A DNA stretch of 29,262 nucleotides from contig JBBIHB010000042.1 of assembly GCA_037447215.1 (NCBI GenBank), forward strand, positions 1 to 29,262. Reading direction: 5' to 3'. The DNA is from UBA1413 sp037447215. Lineage in GTDB: Bacteria > Bacteroidota > Bacteroidia > Bacteroidales > Prolixibacteraceae. Of the stretch, positions 15,778 through 24,239 are shown piece by piece. Each line of letters opens with the position of its first letter. Positions within the stretch are counted from its first letter, which is position 1. The translations under genes were made by a program, and so were the position numbers. A model generated the notes under the pieces. The model saw only the letters and a program-made list of their open reading frames with translations, searched no databases and was not told the origin of the DNA.

Positions 15778-17427
15778 TTATTTCGTAGTGGGTTTTAATA
15801 AATCATTAACCGGAACCTTTTGGAAGTAAAGCTCCTTCACACCTTCATAAACTATCCCAATATGGTTATCATCGACCATAGTGAGGCATGAATAACCAAA
15901 ACCTGCCGGAGCAAACAATTCAATCTGCAAATCTTCAGGCCAGGTGTTGCCTTCGTCGAGACTGGCTTTTATGGTCATATTGGTACGCGAATTTTTATTG
16001 TTGGGGTTGCTGAAAAAGAGAACCCTTTGTTTTTTACCTTTAACCATGAGGTTTGCACCAATTAAGCTGGCCATACAGTTGGGTTCCTGCAGTGCCGAAT
16101 TAGACGTCGGATGAGTTGTCCATGTTTTGCCAAAATCGGTGGTGGTTGATACCGCCCTTCCGTTGGTTTCATCTTTTATGCGACGGTTAAGGTCGTCGCG
16201 CATATTGAGCATGAGGCTACTATCTGAAAGTTGCACCACCTGTGCTTCGGTGGTATTGGGTTTGGCACCAGTACCAATTTGCCAGGTTTGGCCGCCGTCT
16301 TTGCTGTAAACAATGGTCGAATGGCAGGTGTATTGTCCTCCATCAAGGGCTTTCTCTCCGATGTCGGCCTTAAACTGTGCCGGGAATACCAGCGTGCCAT
16401 CACCAAGCGTAATTCCCGCACCGGGCCCTTGTAGCAAGAGTTGCCAGGCCGGGTCTTTTAACTGTTGGGTAATATTGATGGGTTCGGACCAGGTCAGGCC
16501 GTCATCGGTACTCTTTACCAGGATAAACTGTCCGGTTTCTTCAGGGCTCATACCCGGCTGCGAAGCCCACCACAACATCTGGTCGGGAGACGAACCACTC
16601 ATCCATAATGCAGCTAACCAAATGGTTCCGGTGGTGTGGTCATACAATATAGATGGGTCGCCTATCCCGTTTAACTTTTCGGAACGGCCGCCCCATTCGC
16701 CCATATCCATAATTACCCTCATGGGTTCCCAGCTCTGGCCGCCATCGGTGCTGCGGCTCATGCCAACATCAATATCTTCCTGCAAATCCTTGCTGTTGTT
16801 GTAACGGTTGTCGTAAACCGCAATAAGGGTTCCTTTTCCAGTGGTAATGATTCCGGGAATACGGTAGGTATCGCAGTTGTCCTGCCCAGCTGCTCTTAGA
16901 ATTACACCTGGGCGGTATGCAAATGTTTCGGTGGGTTCAATGGTAATTCTTTCCCGCTGGCCAAATGTCAGTCTTACCTTTTCAATTATAAAACTCTTTT
17001 CGAGCAAGGCATTGTCCTTAACGTTAATATTTATCCACAGGGTATGTTCTCCCTCATTGAGAACACGGCTCCCCTGAATCCTGGTGGCAGTTCCTGTCCT
17101 ATCTGCTGTGCCGAATTCTTCGCGGGTAACTTCTTCATCAACCTTTGTTTCAAAATGGGCTGTTACTGAAGATATTATTTCTGCATTTGAGTTTTTTTTT
17201 AAAACTAGTTCAACGGACTGAAGCAATAATGGTTTTTCTGTATCAGACACGTTTAGTTTTATTGCCAGTGTGTTTTGATTATTATGGTCGATAAATAAGG
17301 GCGCTTTTCTTATAATCAATTCGGCAGAAGTTATTCCCGGTATCGAATTAATGCTGCTATTGTTTGTGCAGGAAAAAAATAACGAAATCAGCAGAATAAG
17401 TGCAATTGAAAATTTGAGATGCTTCAT
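15778..17427 (-). CDS. nanH: Exo-alpha-sialidase (GH33), lipoprotein
   Basis: 549 aa with a lipoprotein signal ending FFSC (Cys20), so it is likely anchored on a membrane surface. Residues about 35-160 form a beta-sandwich like the N-terminal domain of Bacteroides and Tannerella NanH sialidases (ELIIRKAPLFIDHNN). The catalytic six-bladed propeller begins at the TYRIP motif (Arg189, part of the Arg triad). Five Asp-boxes can be seen: STDGGQSW, STDDGLTW, SKDGGQTW, TTDFGKTW and SLDEGNTW. Near the C-terminus GFGYSCLTMVDDNHIGIVYEG carries the expected Tyr and Glu region. The enzyme releases terminal sialic acids from glycoconjugates. It lies behind the susD gene after a 166-nt gap with a terminator-like hairpin, and its stop is 4 nt before the hexosaminidase start. 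Confidence 0.95.
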   Translation of the reverse strand: MKHLKFSIALILLISLFFSCTNNSSINSIPGITSAELIIRKAPLFIDHNNQNTLAIKLNVSDTEKPLLLQSVELVLKKNSNAEIISSVTAHFETKVDEEVTREEFGTADRTGTATRIQGSRVLNEGEHTLWININVKDNALLEKSFIIEKVRLTFGQRERITIEPTETFAYRPGVILRAAGQDNCDTYRIPGIITTGKGTLIAVYDNRYNNSKDLQEDIDVGMSRSTDGGQSWEPMRVIMDMGEWGGRSEKLNGIGDPSILYDHTTGTIWLAALWMSGSSPDQMLWWASQPGMSPEETGQFILVKSTDDGLTWSEPINITQQLKDPAWQLLLQGPGAGITLGDGTLVFPAQFKADIGEKALDGGQYTCHSTIVYSKDGGQTWQIGTGAKPNTTEAQVVQLSDSSLMLNMRDDLNRRIKDETNGRAVSTTTDFGKTWTTHPTSNSALQEPNCMASLIGANLMVKGKKQRVLFFSNPNNKNSRTNMTIKASLDEGNTWPEDLQIELFAPAGFGYSCLTMVDDNHIGIVYEGVKELYFQKVPVNDLLKPTTK

Positions 17428-17514
17428 GGTAAATTAATTATTTCCTGTTTTGGCGACAAACTACATAATTTTTATCAAACTTTATGTAAGTTTCAGAAAC
17501 TTATTGTTAAGAAA

Positions 17515-17541
17515 ATTAAGGGCCCGCAAGGAGCCCTTAAT
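17515..17541 (-). terminator. Hairpin between susD and sialidase genes
   Basis: ATTAAGGGC (17515-17523) pairs with GCCCTTAAT (17533-17541); CC and GG inside add two pairs closed by a GCAA loop, with one bulged A on the + strand. On the - strand it is followed by TTTTCTTAAC, a modest U tract. It could end or dampen transcription after susD, giving more SusCD than enzyme. Confidence 0.65.
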
Positions 17542-17593
17542 CCTACCACTATTCACTAATCTATGAAAAAAGGCTAAAGCCAAACTGTTCTGA

Positions 17594-19165
17594 TTAATAG
17601 CCTGGTGTCTGAACAAGTTTCGGGTCAGCTCCCATGGTATTAACGTCAACCGGCCAAAGCACTTTATGAGCTTCGGTAGCTTCGTTTAGAATGGGAATCC
17701 GAAAACCATAGGGCAATGTTGGTGAAAATACCAGCGGTTTTCCGTTTGCATCCTGTAACCTGAGTACATCAAACCAGCGTTTGTTTTCCCACACAAATTC
17801 CTTATCGCGTTCGAGCAAAATTGCCAGTTCGTTTTGGGCGAAAGTACCATTTACATAACCATGTTGTGCCGCATTATAGTTTGTCCCGAAAGCCCTCTGG
17901 CGAACCTGGTTGATGTACTGGGCAGGGTCGCCTCCTTTTTTGTTTTCAACTTCGGCCAGCATTAGCAACACATCAGCATACCGGTAAACCGGAATATCGT
18001 CGGCATAAACTCTTACTCCACTGCTGTTGAGCAATCCCATGAACTTGCGCATTACCAAACCACCTGCAACTGGCTGGGGCGGAGCGGTGGTGCTGCGGTT
18101 GTAAAAATCGAGGAAAGTGGCTGTTTTGCGCCGGTCCTGATCGCTAAAACTTTCGAAAAAAGAGAAAACATACTCGTTCCTTAAAATACCATTGCCTTTG
18201 GTTTGCAGGGTATCGCCCATCAGTTTCAGGTTTTTGTCGAATTTAACCCCAATAAATACGTTATCGGAGTAAGTGAAGTTTGCTGCATTGTTTGTGGCCT
18301 CATTGTCGAGGAACCGAATCGCAAAAATTATTTCGGGGTTGTTTTTGCGGTTGTAAGCAAAAACATCAGCAAAGTTGCTTTGCAGAGAGAATTTGCCCTT
18401 TAAGTCGTTCAAAGTCGATTCAGCAATCTGAAGGTCACCGGCAGCCGGAACCTGATCGCCGGTAGTTACTTTTGCCGACCACAGGTAAACTTCGGCTTTG
18501 AGCATCAACGTTGCATATTTCGACCAGACCGAAGGCCCGTCGGGCATAGTTATATTCGATCCGAAATTTTGCTCCGATTTTGTTATGTCTGATTTGATGA
18601 AATCAAGTGTTGCTTTCGGCGATGAACGCTCAAGATAAAGCGGCTCGGCCGTGGTAACGCCATCAATAATTTTTGTATCGGTATTGATGGGTACTCCGCC
18701 ATACGTCCTGTACAGCCAGAAATAGTTGAAGGCACGTAAGCCGTAGAATTGTCCAAGGTAGTAACGCCGGGCCTCATCGGAAAGGAATGGGGTTTCGTTT
18801 TCAACTTTTTTTATGGCCAGGTTGAGGTTAAGTATCCGGCCATAAAAGCCTGCCCACGATCCAAATCCTGTTTTGGCAGCCGTAAAGTCCTGATCTTTAA
18901 ACGGACTGGAGAAGTCGAGACTGGTTGCTGTAGAGGAGGTGCCATGTTTTTGCAGGCCACCGCGGGCTTCGCCCAACAGCCACAAGTTTGTTGCCGCTGT
19001 GCGTAACTGAGCATGTTGGCCCAGAACAAAAGCCTTTACCTGAGCTTCGTTATTCCAAAAGTTTTTGCTCCCATAGTAATCTTCCGGAGCCAGATCGAGC
19101 GAATCACAGGACGCCAGAGCTGTGATGAATCCCAACAACAATAAGTAATATTTTATATTTTTCAT
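17594..19165 (-). CDS. SusD/RagB-like glycan-binding lipoprotein (NanU-like)
   Basis: 523 aa, typical SusD length. The signal peptide ends at Cys20 (ALASC) and is followed by the usual mature start with acidic residues (DSLDLAPEDYYGSKNFW). SusD marks include LRAFNYFWLYRTYGGVPI in the TPR region, YRYADVLLMLAEVEN, RDKEFVWENKRWFDVLR and the C-terminal NTMGADPKLVQTPGY. SusD proteins sit on the outer face of the outer membrane as a lid over a SusC transporter and bind the sugar. In B. fragilis and Tannerella forsythia the matching protein in sialic acid loci is NanU; the link here comes from context. It starts 38 nt after the susC stop, and a hairpin follows its own stop. Confidence 0.94.
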   Translation of the reverse strand: MKNIKYYLLLLGFITALASCDSLDLAPEDYYGSKNFWNNEAQVKAFVLGQHAQLRTAATNLWLLGEARGGLQKHGTSSTATSLDFSSPFKDQDFTAAKTGFGSWAGFYGRILNLNLAIKKVENETPFLSDEARRYYLGQFYGLRAFNYFWLYRTYGGVPINTDTKIIDGVTTAEPLYLERSSPKATLDFIKSDITKSEQNFGSNITMPDGPSVWSKYATLMLKAEVYLWSAKVTTGDQVPAAGDLQIAESTLNDLKGKFSLQSNFADVFAYNRKNNPEIIFAIRFLDNEATNNAANFTYSDNVFIGVKFDKNLKLMGDTLQTKGNGILRNEYVFSFFESFSDQDRRKTATFLDFYNRSTTAPPQPVAGGLVMRKFMGLLNSSGVRVYADDIPVYRYADVLLMLAEVENKKGGDPAQYINQVRQRAFGTNYNAAQHGYVNGTFAQNELAILLERDKEFVWENKRWFDVLRLQDANGKPLVFSPTLPYGFRIPILNEATEAHKVLWPVDVNTMGADPKLVQTPGY

Positions 19166-19203
19166 AATTCAACTTTTTATTTGTTTATACTCTTTATCTG
19201 GTA

Positions 19204-22200
19204 TCAGAATTTAAGATTTAAACCAAAAATTACTGTCATCGGCAAACTGTATCCTCCGTTTACACTCCCGCCCACCTCGGGGGTATAGAGTTTGGATGCA
19301 GAAAGATAACCCAGATTCTGGCCGGTAACCGATGCTTCAACACCTTTTACACCGGTGCGGTCGAAAAGGTTAACAGGAAGGCTGTAGGAGATTGATACTT
19401 CCCTGAAAGCCAGATAGCTGGCATCGTAAACAAAAATATCTGACGGACGGGCATAGTTGCGCTTACCCAATTGGTCGGCCCACATGTACTTTGGATATTT
19501 GGCATTTGGATTTTCGGTTGTCCAGGTTTCTTTGGTTTCAACCACCGTATTGAATGAGCCCTGCATCATTCCCATAAACCACGGCAGAATTTCGTCAGAC
19601 TGTTTATGTCCAAGTGCATAATCCATCCTTATGCCGAGGGCTAACCCTTTCCAACCAAAATTTGAACTGATACCGCCAATCCATTTAGGGATTCGGTTTC
19701 CAACATAAACCATATCGAAGTTGTCAATGGTGCCGTCGCCATTTACATCTCTCCAGTTCACATCGCCGGGCTGAATGGGCAATACGTTGGCTTTCTGGGC
19801 ATCGGTCATGGCATTGAAGAGGGCTGGGCCTACCAGCCTGCGTCCATTGCTGCCATTGTTTCCCGAAGTAATGTCGATGCGATTGGCAGCAATCTGTTCA
19901 ACTTGCGCCTGATCTTTGAAAATGCCTTCGGCAATAAAGGCCCACATACCCCCGGGGGTCTGTCCTTCCTGGAATCCGCCAACCCAGGTCAAAACCCAAT
20001 TGCCATCCTTATCTTTGCTATAAACCTGTTGGCCTCCCTGCCTGTTGTTCTCAAGTCCGTTATCGGGCAATTTTTCGATAATGTTGGTGTTGTACGAAAT
20101 ATTTCCGCTCACATTCCAGGTGATGTTTTTCTTTCGCATTACTTTCACCGAATAATCAAGTTCAATCCCCTTGTTTCTCAACTCACCATTGTTTGAACGG
20201 ATGGATGAGAAACCAGAGGTAATTGGCAACGGTATGTTGGCATATTTATCGAGGGTGAGCCTGTTGTAAAAAGTAAAGTTCATGTTGACCAGGTTTTCAA
20301 ACAGCCCGACATCCACACCAAATTCCATTGTGTTAGAACGTTCCCAGAGCAACGAAGGATTAGGAAGCGTTCCAAGAACATATCCTACTGCCCCATTGTA
20401 AAGGTTTGAACCATAACTCCCCTGCAACTCGTAGGTGCCAATTCCTGAAACGTTTCCGTTCAAACCCCAGCTTCCGCGTAACTTCAGGAATGAAATAACC
20501 GGGAAATATTCTTTCATAAAATCTTCTTTCGAAAGTATCCAACCACCTGATACGCCCGGGAAGAAGCCCCAGCGATTGTCGATCAGGATTGAGTATCCGT
20601 CCTGACGTGCAGTAACCGAAAACAGGTATTTTTCTTTGTAATCATAGTTCACTCTTCCAAGGAAAGAAAGTATACGCGCACGCGAATGGTACGAATCGAT
20701 AGAGCGTTTTGCTTCTTTGTTGGAAGTATATTGCAGGTCCATGAAGTCGTCGGTGGGAGCTTCCTGCCCTGAAGCGCTGAATCCTTTTGCATACGTATCG
20801 TAATACTCCGAACCACCAAGTGCACTAATTGAATGTCCATTTCCGAATTCAACATTATAGTTGAGAATGGCGCTGTAGGTCTGACGCAAGGTGCGGTCAA
20901 ACTGAGCCCATGATGAACGTGTGCGTACCCAGGCATTAGGGCTGTTCAGGTAGTCTTTGTTAAAACCTTCGTAAAAACCTTCATCAAACATCCAGTTGGC
21001 ATTCAGTCGTAAATTCAGGTTTTTCAGGAAATCAACCTTGAATGATTGACCCATGGTAAATTTATCGGACTGATTGCGGCGGATAAAATTTTCGATCTGG
21101 AAGAGAGGGTTACCGTCGCCACGGTTGGTACCCAGCAGCAATTCGCCGGCATCGTTAAATTGGCGTCCTGTTGGCGGAGCGCTCAACATACGGGCATGAT
21201 AGCGGGTTTCGTCATTGTTCGGGATGGTGATATCGCGCCAACGGGCATTGTTGAAGTTGAATGAACTCATAGAGGTGAGCCAGTCATTTATTTTATAGTC
21301 GGCATTAAAGGTAAAAGTTAACCGTTGGTACCAGGTTTCGACAGGCAAACCCTGAGCATAATGGTAACCAATACCGGAATAATAATTACCGCGGTCGTTC
21401 CCTCCTGTCATAGAAATGTTATAATCCTGCGTAACCGATGGGTTGTTGAAAGCCGATTTGACCCGATCGAATTCTGAGAAAATAATTTGCTTTCCGGTTA
21501 TCGGATCGGTCATTTCGCGGTAGCCACGCTCCAAAAGGTACAGTCGTCGTTCGGCTGAAAGATTTTCGGAAAGCATTGGGCTCCAGATTGCCAATGACGA
21601 TCGGTTACCGTCTATAGGCTTACCATTGGCATCCCAGTATTGGTTTCCTGTTCCGAAAGGTTGGGCACCATTCAGGTTTGCCTGAACGCCGGCACCGTGT
21701 CCTTGCCAAGCACCGGTTGTGTTCTGCCACAAACGCCCTGCATTGTAAACTCCGGTGCGCACCCAGTAGAGATAATCTTCAGCCCCCATATATTTATACG
21801 TTTCGTTCATGTAGTTGAGTGCAGCTTTTGTTTTTACAGAAATCTCGGAGATGCCCTTTTTACCACGTTTGGAGGTTATAAGAAGAACCCCGTTGTTGGC
21901 CCGTGCACCATATAAAGCGGTTGCGCCTGCATCTTTCAGTACCTCCATCGACTCAATGTCTTCCGGATTAATATCGCTGATGGAACGGAGCTGGCCATCA
22001 ACAATTACAAGCGGCGAACCTGAACCATCGAGATTGGTACCTCCCCTGATAACCAGTGTAGGAGTTGCTCCTGGCCTTCCCGTCGATTGGGTAACCCTGA
22101 GGCCTGATACTGCACCCGAAAGCGCTTGTGCAGGGTTGGAAAACACCCCTGCTTTTAAAACATCTTGTTTAACGGTTGAAATGGAGTTGGTCAGCTTCGA

Positions 22201-22560
22201 TCTCACCTGGGTGCCACCGTAACCGGTAACCACCACTTCGTCCAATGCCTTAACTTCAGTGCGGAGCAATATATCGATAACCGATTGGTTGCCTACTGCT
22301 ACCGTTAAGGGAGCATAACCTACCATTGAAAATACAAGTTCGTTCCGCCCTGCTGGAACAGTCAGGGTATATTCACCATCAATGTTGGTGATGGTTCCGG
22401 AGGTGGTTCCTTTGACCACAACAGTAACACCTGGCAAGGTTGACCCATCTGCTGCATCATTGACAGTACCTCTAACTACCTGCTGCGCAAAAGCCTGACC
22501 AGCAGATAATAACACTAATAATGCCAGCAAAAGTGGCAGTGGTACAAGAAATTTACTCAT
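19204..22560 (-). CDS. SusC/RagA-like TonB-dependent transporter (NanO-like)
   Basis: 1118 aa. A Sec signal (LLALLVLLSAGQAFAQ) is followed by a carboxypeptidase-regulatory-like domain (VVRGTVNDAADGSTLPGVTVVVKGT, about residues 27-110). Next come the LDEVVVTGYG motif that marks the start of the plug, the plug itself (PLVIVDGQ, DIESMEVLKDAGATALYGARANNGV) and a long outer-membrane barrel ending in a terminal Phe (FGLNLKF). It should import sialic acid or small sialylated glycans across the outer membrane with energy from TonB-ExbBD, working with the SusD lid. Analogy with NanO rests on the neighbouring sialidase and lyase genes. It is the first gene of the - strand locus and has a good promoter and a palindromic operator upstream, so it is probably the main control point. 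Confidence 0.95.
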   Translation of the reverse strand: MSKFLVPLPLLLALLVLLSAGQAFAQQVVRGTVNDAADGSTLPGVTVVVKGTTSGTITNIDGEYTLTVPAGRNELVFSMVGYAPLTVAVGNQSVIDILLRTEVKALDEVVVTGYGGTQVRSKLTNSISTVKQDVLKAGVFSNPAQALSGAVSGLRVTQSTGRPGATPTLVIRGGTNLDGSGSPLVIVDGQLRSISDINPEDIESMEVLKDAGATALYGARANNGVLLITSKRGKKGISEISVKTKAALNYMNETYKYMGAEDYLYWVRTGVYNAGRLWQNTTGAWQGHGAGVQANLNGAQPFGTGNQYWDANGKPIDGNRSSLAIWSPMLSENLSAERRLYLLERGYREMTDPITGKQIIFSEFDRVKSAFNNPSVTQDYNISMTGGNDRGNYYSGIGYHYAQGLPVETWYQRLTFTFNADYKINDWLTSMSSFNFNNARWRDITIPNNDETRYHARMLSAPPTGRQFNDAGELLLGTNRGDGNPLFQIENFIRRNQSDKFTMGQSFKVDFLKNLNLRLNANWMFDEGFYEGFNKDYLNSPNAWVRTRSSWAQFDRTLRQTYSAILNYNVEFGNGHSISALGGSEYYDTYAKGFSASGQEAPTDDFMDLQYTSNKEAKRSIDSYHSRARILSFLGRVNYDYKEKYLFSVTARQDGYSILIDNRWGFFPGVSGGWILSKEDFMKEYFPVISFLKLRGSWGLNGNVSGIGTYELQGSYGSNLYNGAVGYVLGTLPNPSLLWERSNTMEFGVDVGLFENLVNMNFTFYNRLTLDKYANIPLPITSGFSSIRSNNGELRNKGIELDYSVKVMRKKNITWNVSGNISYNTNIIEKLPDNGLENNRQGGQQVYSKDKDGNWVLTWVGGFQEGQTPGGMWAFIAEGIFKDQAQVEQIAANRIDITSGNNGSNGRRLVGPALFNAMTDAQKANVLPIQPGDVNWRDVNGDGTIDNFDMVYVGNRIPKWIGGISSNFGWKGLALGIRMDYALGHKQSDEILPWFMGMMQGSFNTVVETKETWTTENPNAKYPKYMWADQLGKRNYARPSDIFVYDASYLAFREVSISYSLPVNLFDRTGVKGVEASVTGQNLGYLSASKLYTPEVGGSVNGGYSLPMTVIFGLNLKF

Positions 22561-22589
22561 AGCATTCGATTTAATATTAAAAAACTTTC

Positions 22590-22597
22590 TATATTTG
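22590..22597 (+). promoter_or_regulatory. -7-like box facing the regulator gene
   Basis: TATATTTG matches TAnnTTTG and ends on the first base of the palindromic operator. I see no TTTG at the -33 distance. A second box, TAATTTTG at 22676-22683, lies 5 nt before the ATG at 22689 and would give a nearly leaderless transcript. Which one is used cannot be decided here. Confidence 0.4.
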
Positions 22598-22617
22598 TCT
22601 TATGTAATACATAAGAC
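22597..22617. promoter_or_regulatory. Perfect 21-bp palindrome, likely operator of the FadR-type regulator
   Basis: Ten-base arms, GTCTTATGTA and TACATAAGAC, flank a central A with no mismatch. The core GTAATAC has the GT-nnn-AC form of FadR-subfamily operators. It lies directly between two opposing -7-like boxes, 22590-22597 (+) and 22620-22627 (-), so a bound dimer would cover the start sites of both susC and the regulator. Confidence 0.85.
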
Positions 22618-22619
22618 GA

Positions 22620-22650
22620 CAAAAATAATATTTTATTTTTATACACCAAA
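22620..22650 (-). promoter_or_regulatory. Promoter of susC and the sialic acid locus
   Basis: On the - strand TTTG (22650-22647) and TATTTTTG (22627-22620) are exactly 19 nt apart, a full match to the Bacteroidota pattern. The expected start near 22614 falls inside the palindromic operator and leaves a leader of about 54 nt before the ATG at 22560. Confidence 0.75.
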
Positions 22651-22688
22651 AATTTTTTCAATTTTTTTTCTTATCTAATTTTGTGAAT

Positions 22689-23411
22689 ATGAATACCGAA
22701 GAATTAAAAACAGCTATACCTGCAATAGACACCCGCAGTTTGGTGGACAAGGTTGAAATGAACCTGATGGATTTTTTTATACGGCATAACCTTCAGCCGG
22801 GCGACGCTATACCAAAAGAGATGGAACTTGTATCGGCTATGAGGGTTAGTCGCACAGTGGTTCGCGAATCGCTTAACAGGCTCAAAACCATGGGTTTGAT
22901 CGAATCAAAAAAACATAAAGGAACTGTAATAAAGAGTCCTGATATTTCTGGAATTCTTCAAAAATCGATGATACCAAAAATCCTTGATCATTCAACCCTT
23001 CGAGATATTTTTGAAATGCGTTTGGTGATTGAAGTTGGAATGTCGGATTTTATTGTTGCCCGAGCTTCCAACTCCGACATTGAGGAGTTGAGTGAAATTG
23101 TAAAAGATGAAGGCTCACCATCGGGCGACACCCTTTTCGATGTGGATTATGAAATCAAATTTCATGGCAAGTTGTATGAAATTACGGGAAATGAAACCCT
23201 GAAATCTTTCCAAAGTATGTTGTTACCGGTCTTCAATTACGTTTATTCGAGTGGGTTGGTACACAAACAGTTCGAAACCAGGCATTACGTTTCGCACAAA
23301 GAGCTGGTTGAAATTTTAAAAGAAAGGGATGCCAATAAATTCAGAAAGGGAATGCGCAGACATCTCGAAAACCATTTTCAAAGAATTCTAAATTCCGAAA
23401 ACTCCAAATAA
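22689..23411 (+). CDS. FadR-type GntR transcriptional regulator (FCD domain), NanR-like by context
   Basis: 240 aa from the ATG at 22689; a GTG two codons earlier (22683) is possible but is part of a promoter-like box. The N-terminal winged helix has the GntR pattern: LQPGDAIPKEMELVSAMRVSRTVVRESLNRLKTMGLIE, then the wing KKHKGTVIKSP. The C-terminal alpha-helical FCD domain (about residues 95-230) has the usual metal-site candidates: Asp in DVDYEIKFH, and His in FHGKLYEITGN, SHKELVEIL and HLENHF. FCD regulators bind small organic acids. E. coli NanR, also of this type, is released from DNA by N-acetylneuraminate. Divergence from susC and the shared palindrome make this the likely switch of the locus and of itself. 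That differs from the hybrid two-component or sigma/anti-sigma control of many PULs. The ligand is inferred. Confidence 0.9.
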   Translation: MNTEELKTAIPAIDTRSLVDKVEMNLMDFFIRHNLQPGDAIPKEMELVSAMRVSRTVVRESLNRLKTMGLIESKKHKGTVIKSPDISGILQKSMIPKILDHSTLRDIFEMRLVIEVGMSDFIVARASNSDIEELSEIVKDEGSPSGDTLFDVDYEIKFHGKLYEITGNETLKSFQSMLLPVFNYVYSSGLVHKQFETRHYVSHKELVEILKERDANKFRKGMRRHLENHFQRILNSENSK

Positions 23412-23432
23412 TGACAAAATTCAAAATTAAAA

Positions 23433-23455
23433 AACCAGTCTGAAGTTGACTGGTT
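23433..23455. terminator. Bidirectional terminator between convergent genes
   Basis: AACCAGTC (23433-23440) and GACTGGTT (23448-23455) form a perfect 8-bp stem with a 7-nt loop. On the - strand a strong T tract follows (TTTTTAATTTTG), so it best ends the 238-aa gene. On the + strand the tail is weaker (AGTTCTTATTATG), but it may also end the regulator transcript. Confidence 0.8.
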
Positions 23456-23485
23456 AGTTCTTATTATGTTTTGCCTGCAAAAAAA

Positions 23486-24202
23486 TTAACTGAGCGGATG
23501 ACTAAGTTTCTCGAGGTAAAGACTTCTGATATCCTGCAGATAGTAGGCATCCAATTTGTTTGAATAAATACGGACAAATTCATTCAGCCGGATATCATAA
23601 AAAAATGAACCATAAGCAGCATCGAACTTACTTCCAAACCAGTTATATTTTACTTCCATGGTAATTTTTTCGAATTGTTTCCAAGTCAGAAACTTAGGGA
23701 TCAGTACATAACCATGAAAATCTTCTTTCAGGTCGATAAATATATTAGGTTCAACCTGCTTCAGATATAAAAACTTTACAATACGCACAATTGCATCGTA
23801 ATTGCCTTGTTTCTTTGTTCTTTTCAAGTACCCGATCCCGGCGTTGCTGTAAGCTTCCTGCAATGGGGCAACTATGTTGTAGTTCCCGAAATGACGTAAA
23901 CGTATCACTGGTATTTCCTCATTCACAATGGTGGCAATACCTTTTCCGGCATCAAAATGCTCCTCGAACAAGGGTTGAACCACCTGGGTAGCCCTAAGAA
24001 TTTCTTCCATCCGATATGGCTTATCAAGGGCAAGGTAAAGATAAACCGGCGGTGTGGTATCGGGGACATCGTTGTAATATCCCGGAAATGGGTCGGTCGA
24101 TTCGAATACCAGTGAGCCTGGCACAACCTTTTGCTCTAGAATAGTAAGATTTTCGAGTTTAACCAGGTTGCTGAAAACTTCTATTTTTTTGTTGTATTCC
24201 AT
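23486..24202 (-). CDS. Unknown 238-aa protein
   Basis: I do not recognise a family. The protein is soluble in appearance: no signal peptide and no membrane segment. It is rich in aromatic residues (GYYNDV, VYLYLAL, YNWFGSKFDAAYGSFFYDIR) and has two parts split near residue 130 by a basic stretch (YLKRTKKQGNYD). It contains no evident catalytic motif; RLRHFGNYNIVAPLQEAY recalls the look of GyrI-like small-molecule-binding domains, which also have paired beta-alpha repeats, but the match is weak. The start ATG at 24202 is well placed, 37 nt from the divergent metallopeptidase start. A strong terminator lies 30 nt past its stop, so it is a single-gene unit. Codon use looks like the neighbours and the frame is intact, so it is very likely real. 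Confidence 0.75.
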   Translation of the reverse strand: MEYNKKIEVFSNLVKLENLTILEQKVVPGSLVFESTDPFPGYYNDVPDTTPPVYLYLALDKPYRMEEILRATQVVQPLFEEHFDAGKGIATIVNEEIPVIRLRHFGNYNIVAPLQEAYSNAGIGYLKRTKKQGNYDAIVRIVKFLYLKQVEPNIFIDLKEDFHGYVLIPKFLTWKQFEKITMEVKYNWFGSKFDAAYGSFFYDIRLNEFVRIYSNKLDAYYLQDIRSLYLEKLSHPLS

Positions 24203-24216
24203 AATTAATATATTTG
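24188..24216 (+). promoter_or_regulatory. Promoter of the metallopeptidase-dgt unit
   Basis: TTTG (24188-24191) and TATATTTG (24209-24216) are 17 nt apart; the -7 box is an exact TAnnTTTG match. The ATG lies 23 nt further on. The -33 element overlaps the start of the divergent 238-aa gene. Confidence 0.5.
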
Positions 24217-24239
24217 ATCAGTTTTATACATTTATACGA

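Noticed and set aside
22279..22290. AACCGATTGGTT inside susC, identical to the core of the third palindromic repeat near 11679
   Set aside because: It lies in the well-conserved coding region of the N-terminal domain (GNQSVID on the - strand), far from any promoter and without tandem copies. A single 12-mer match is best taken as coincidence.
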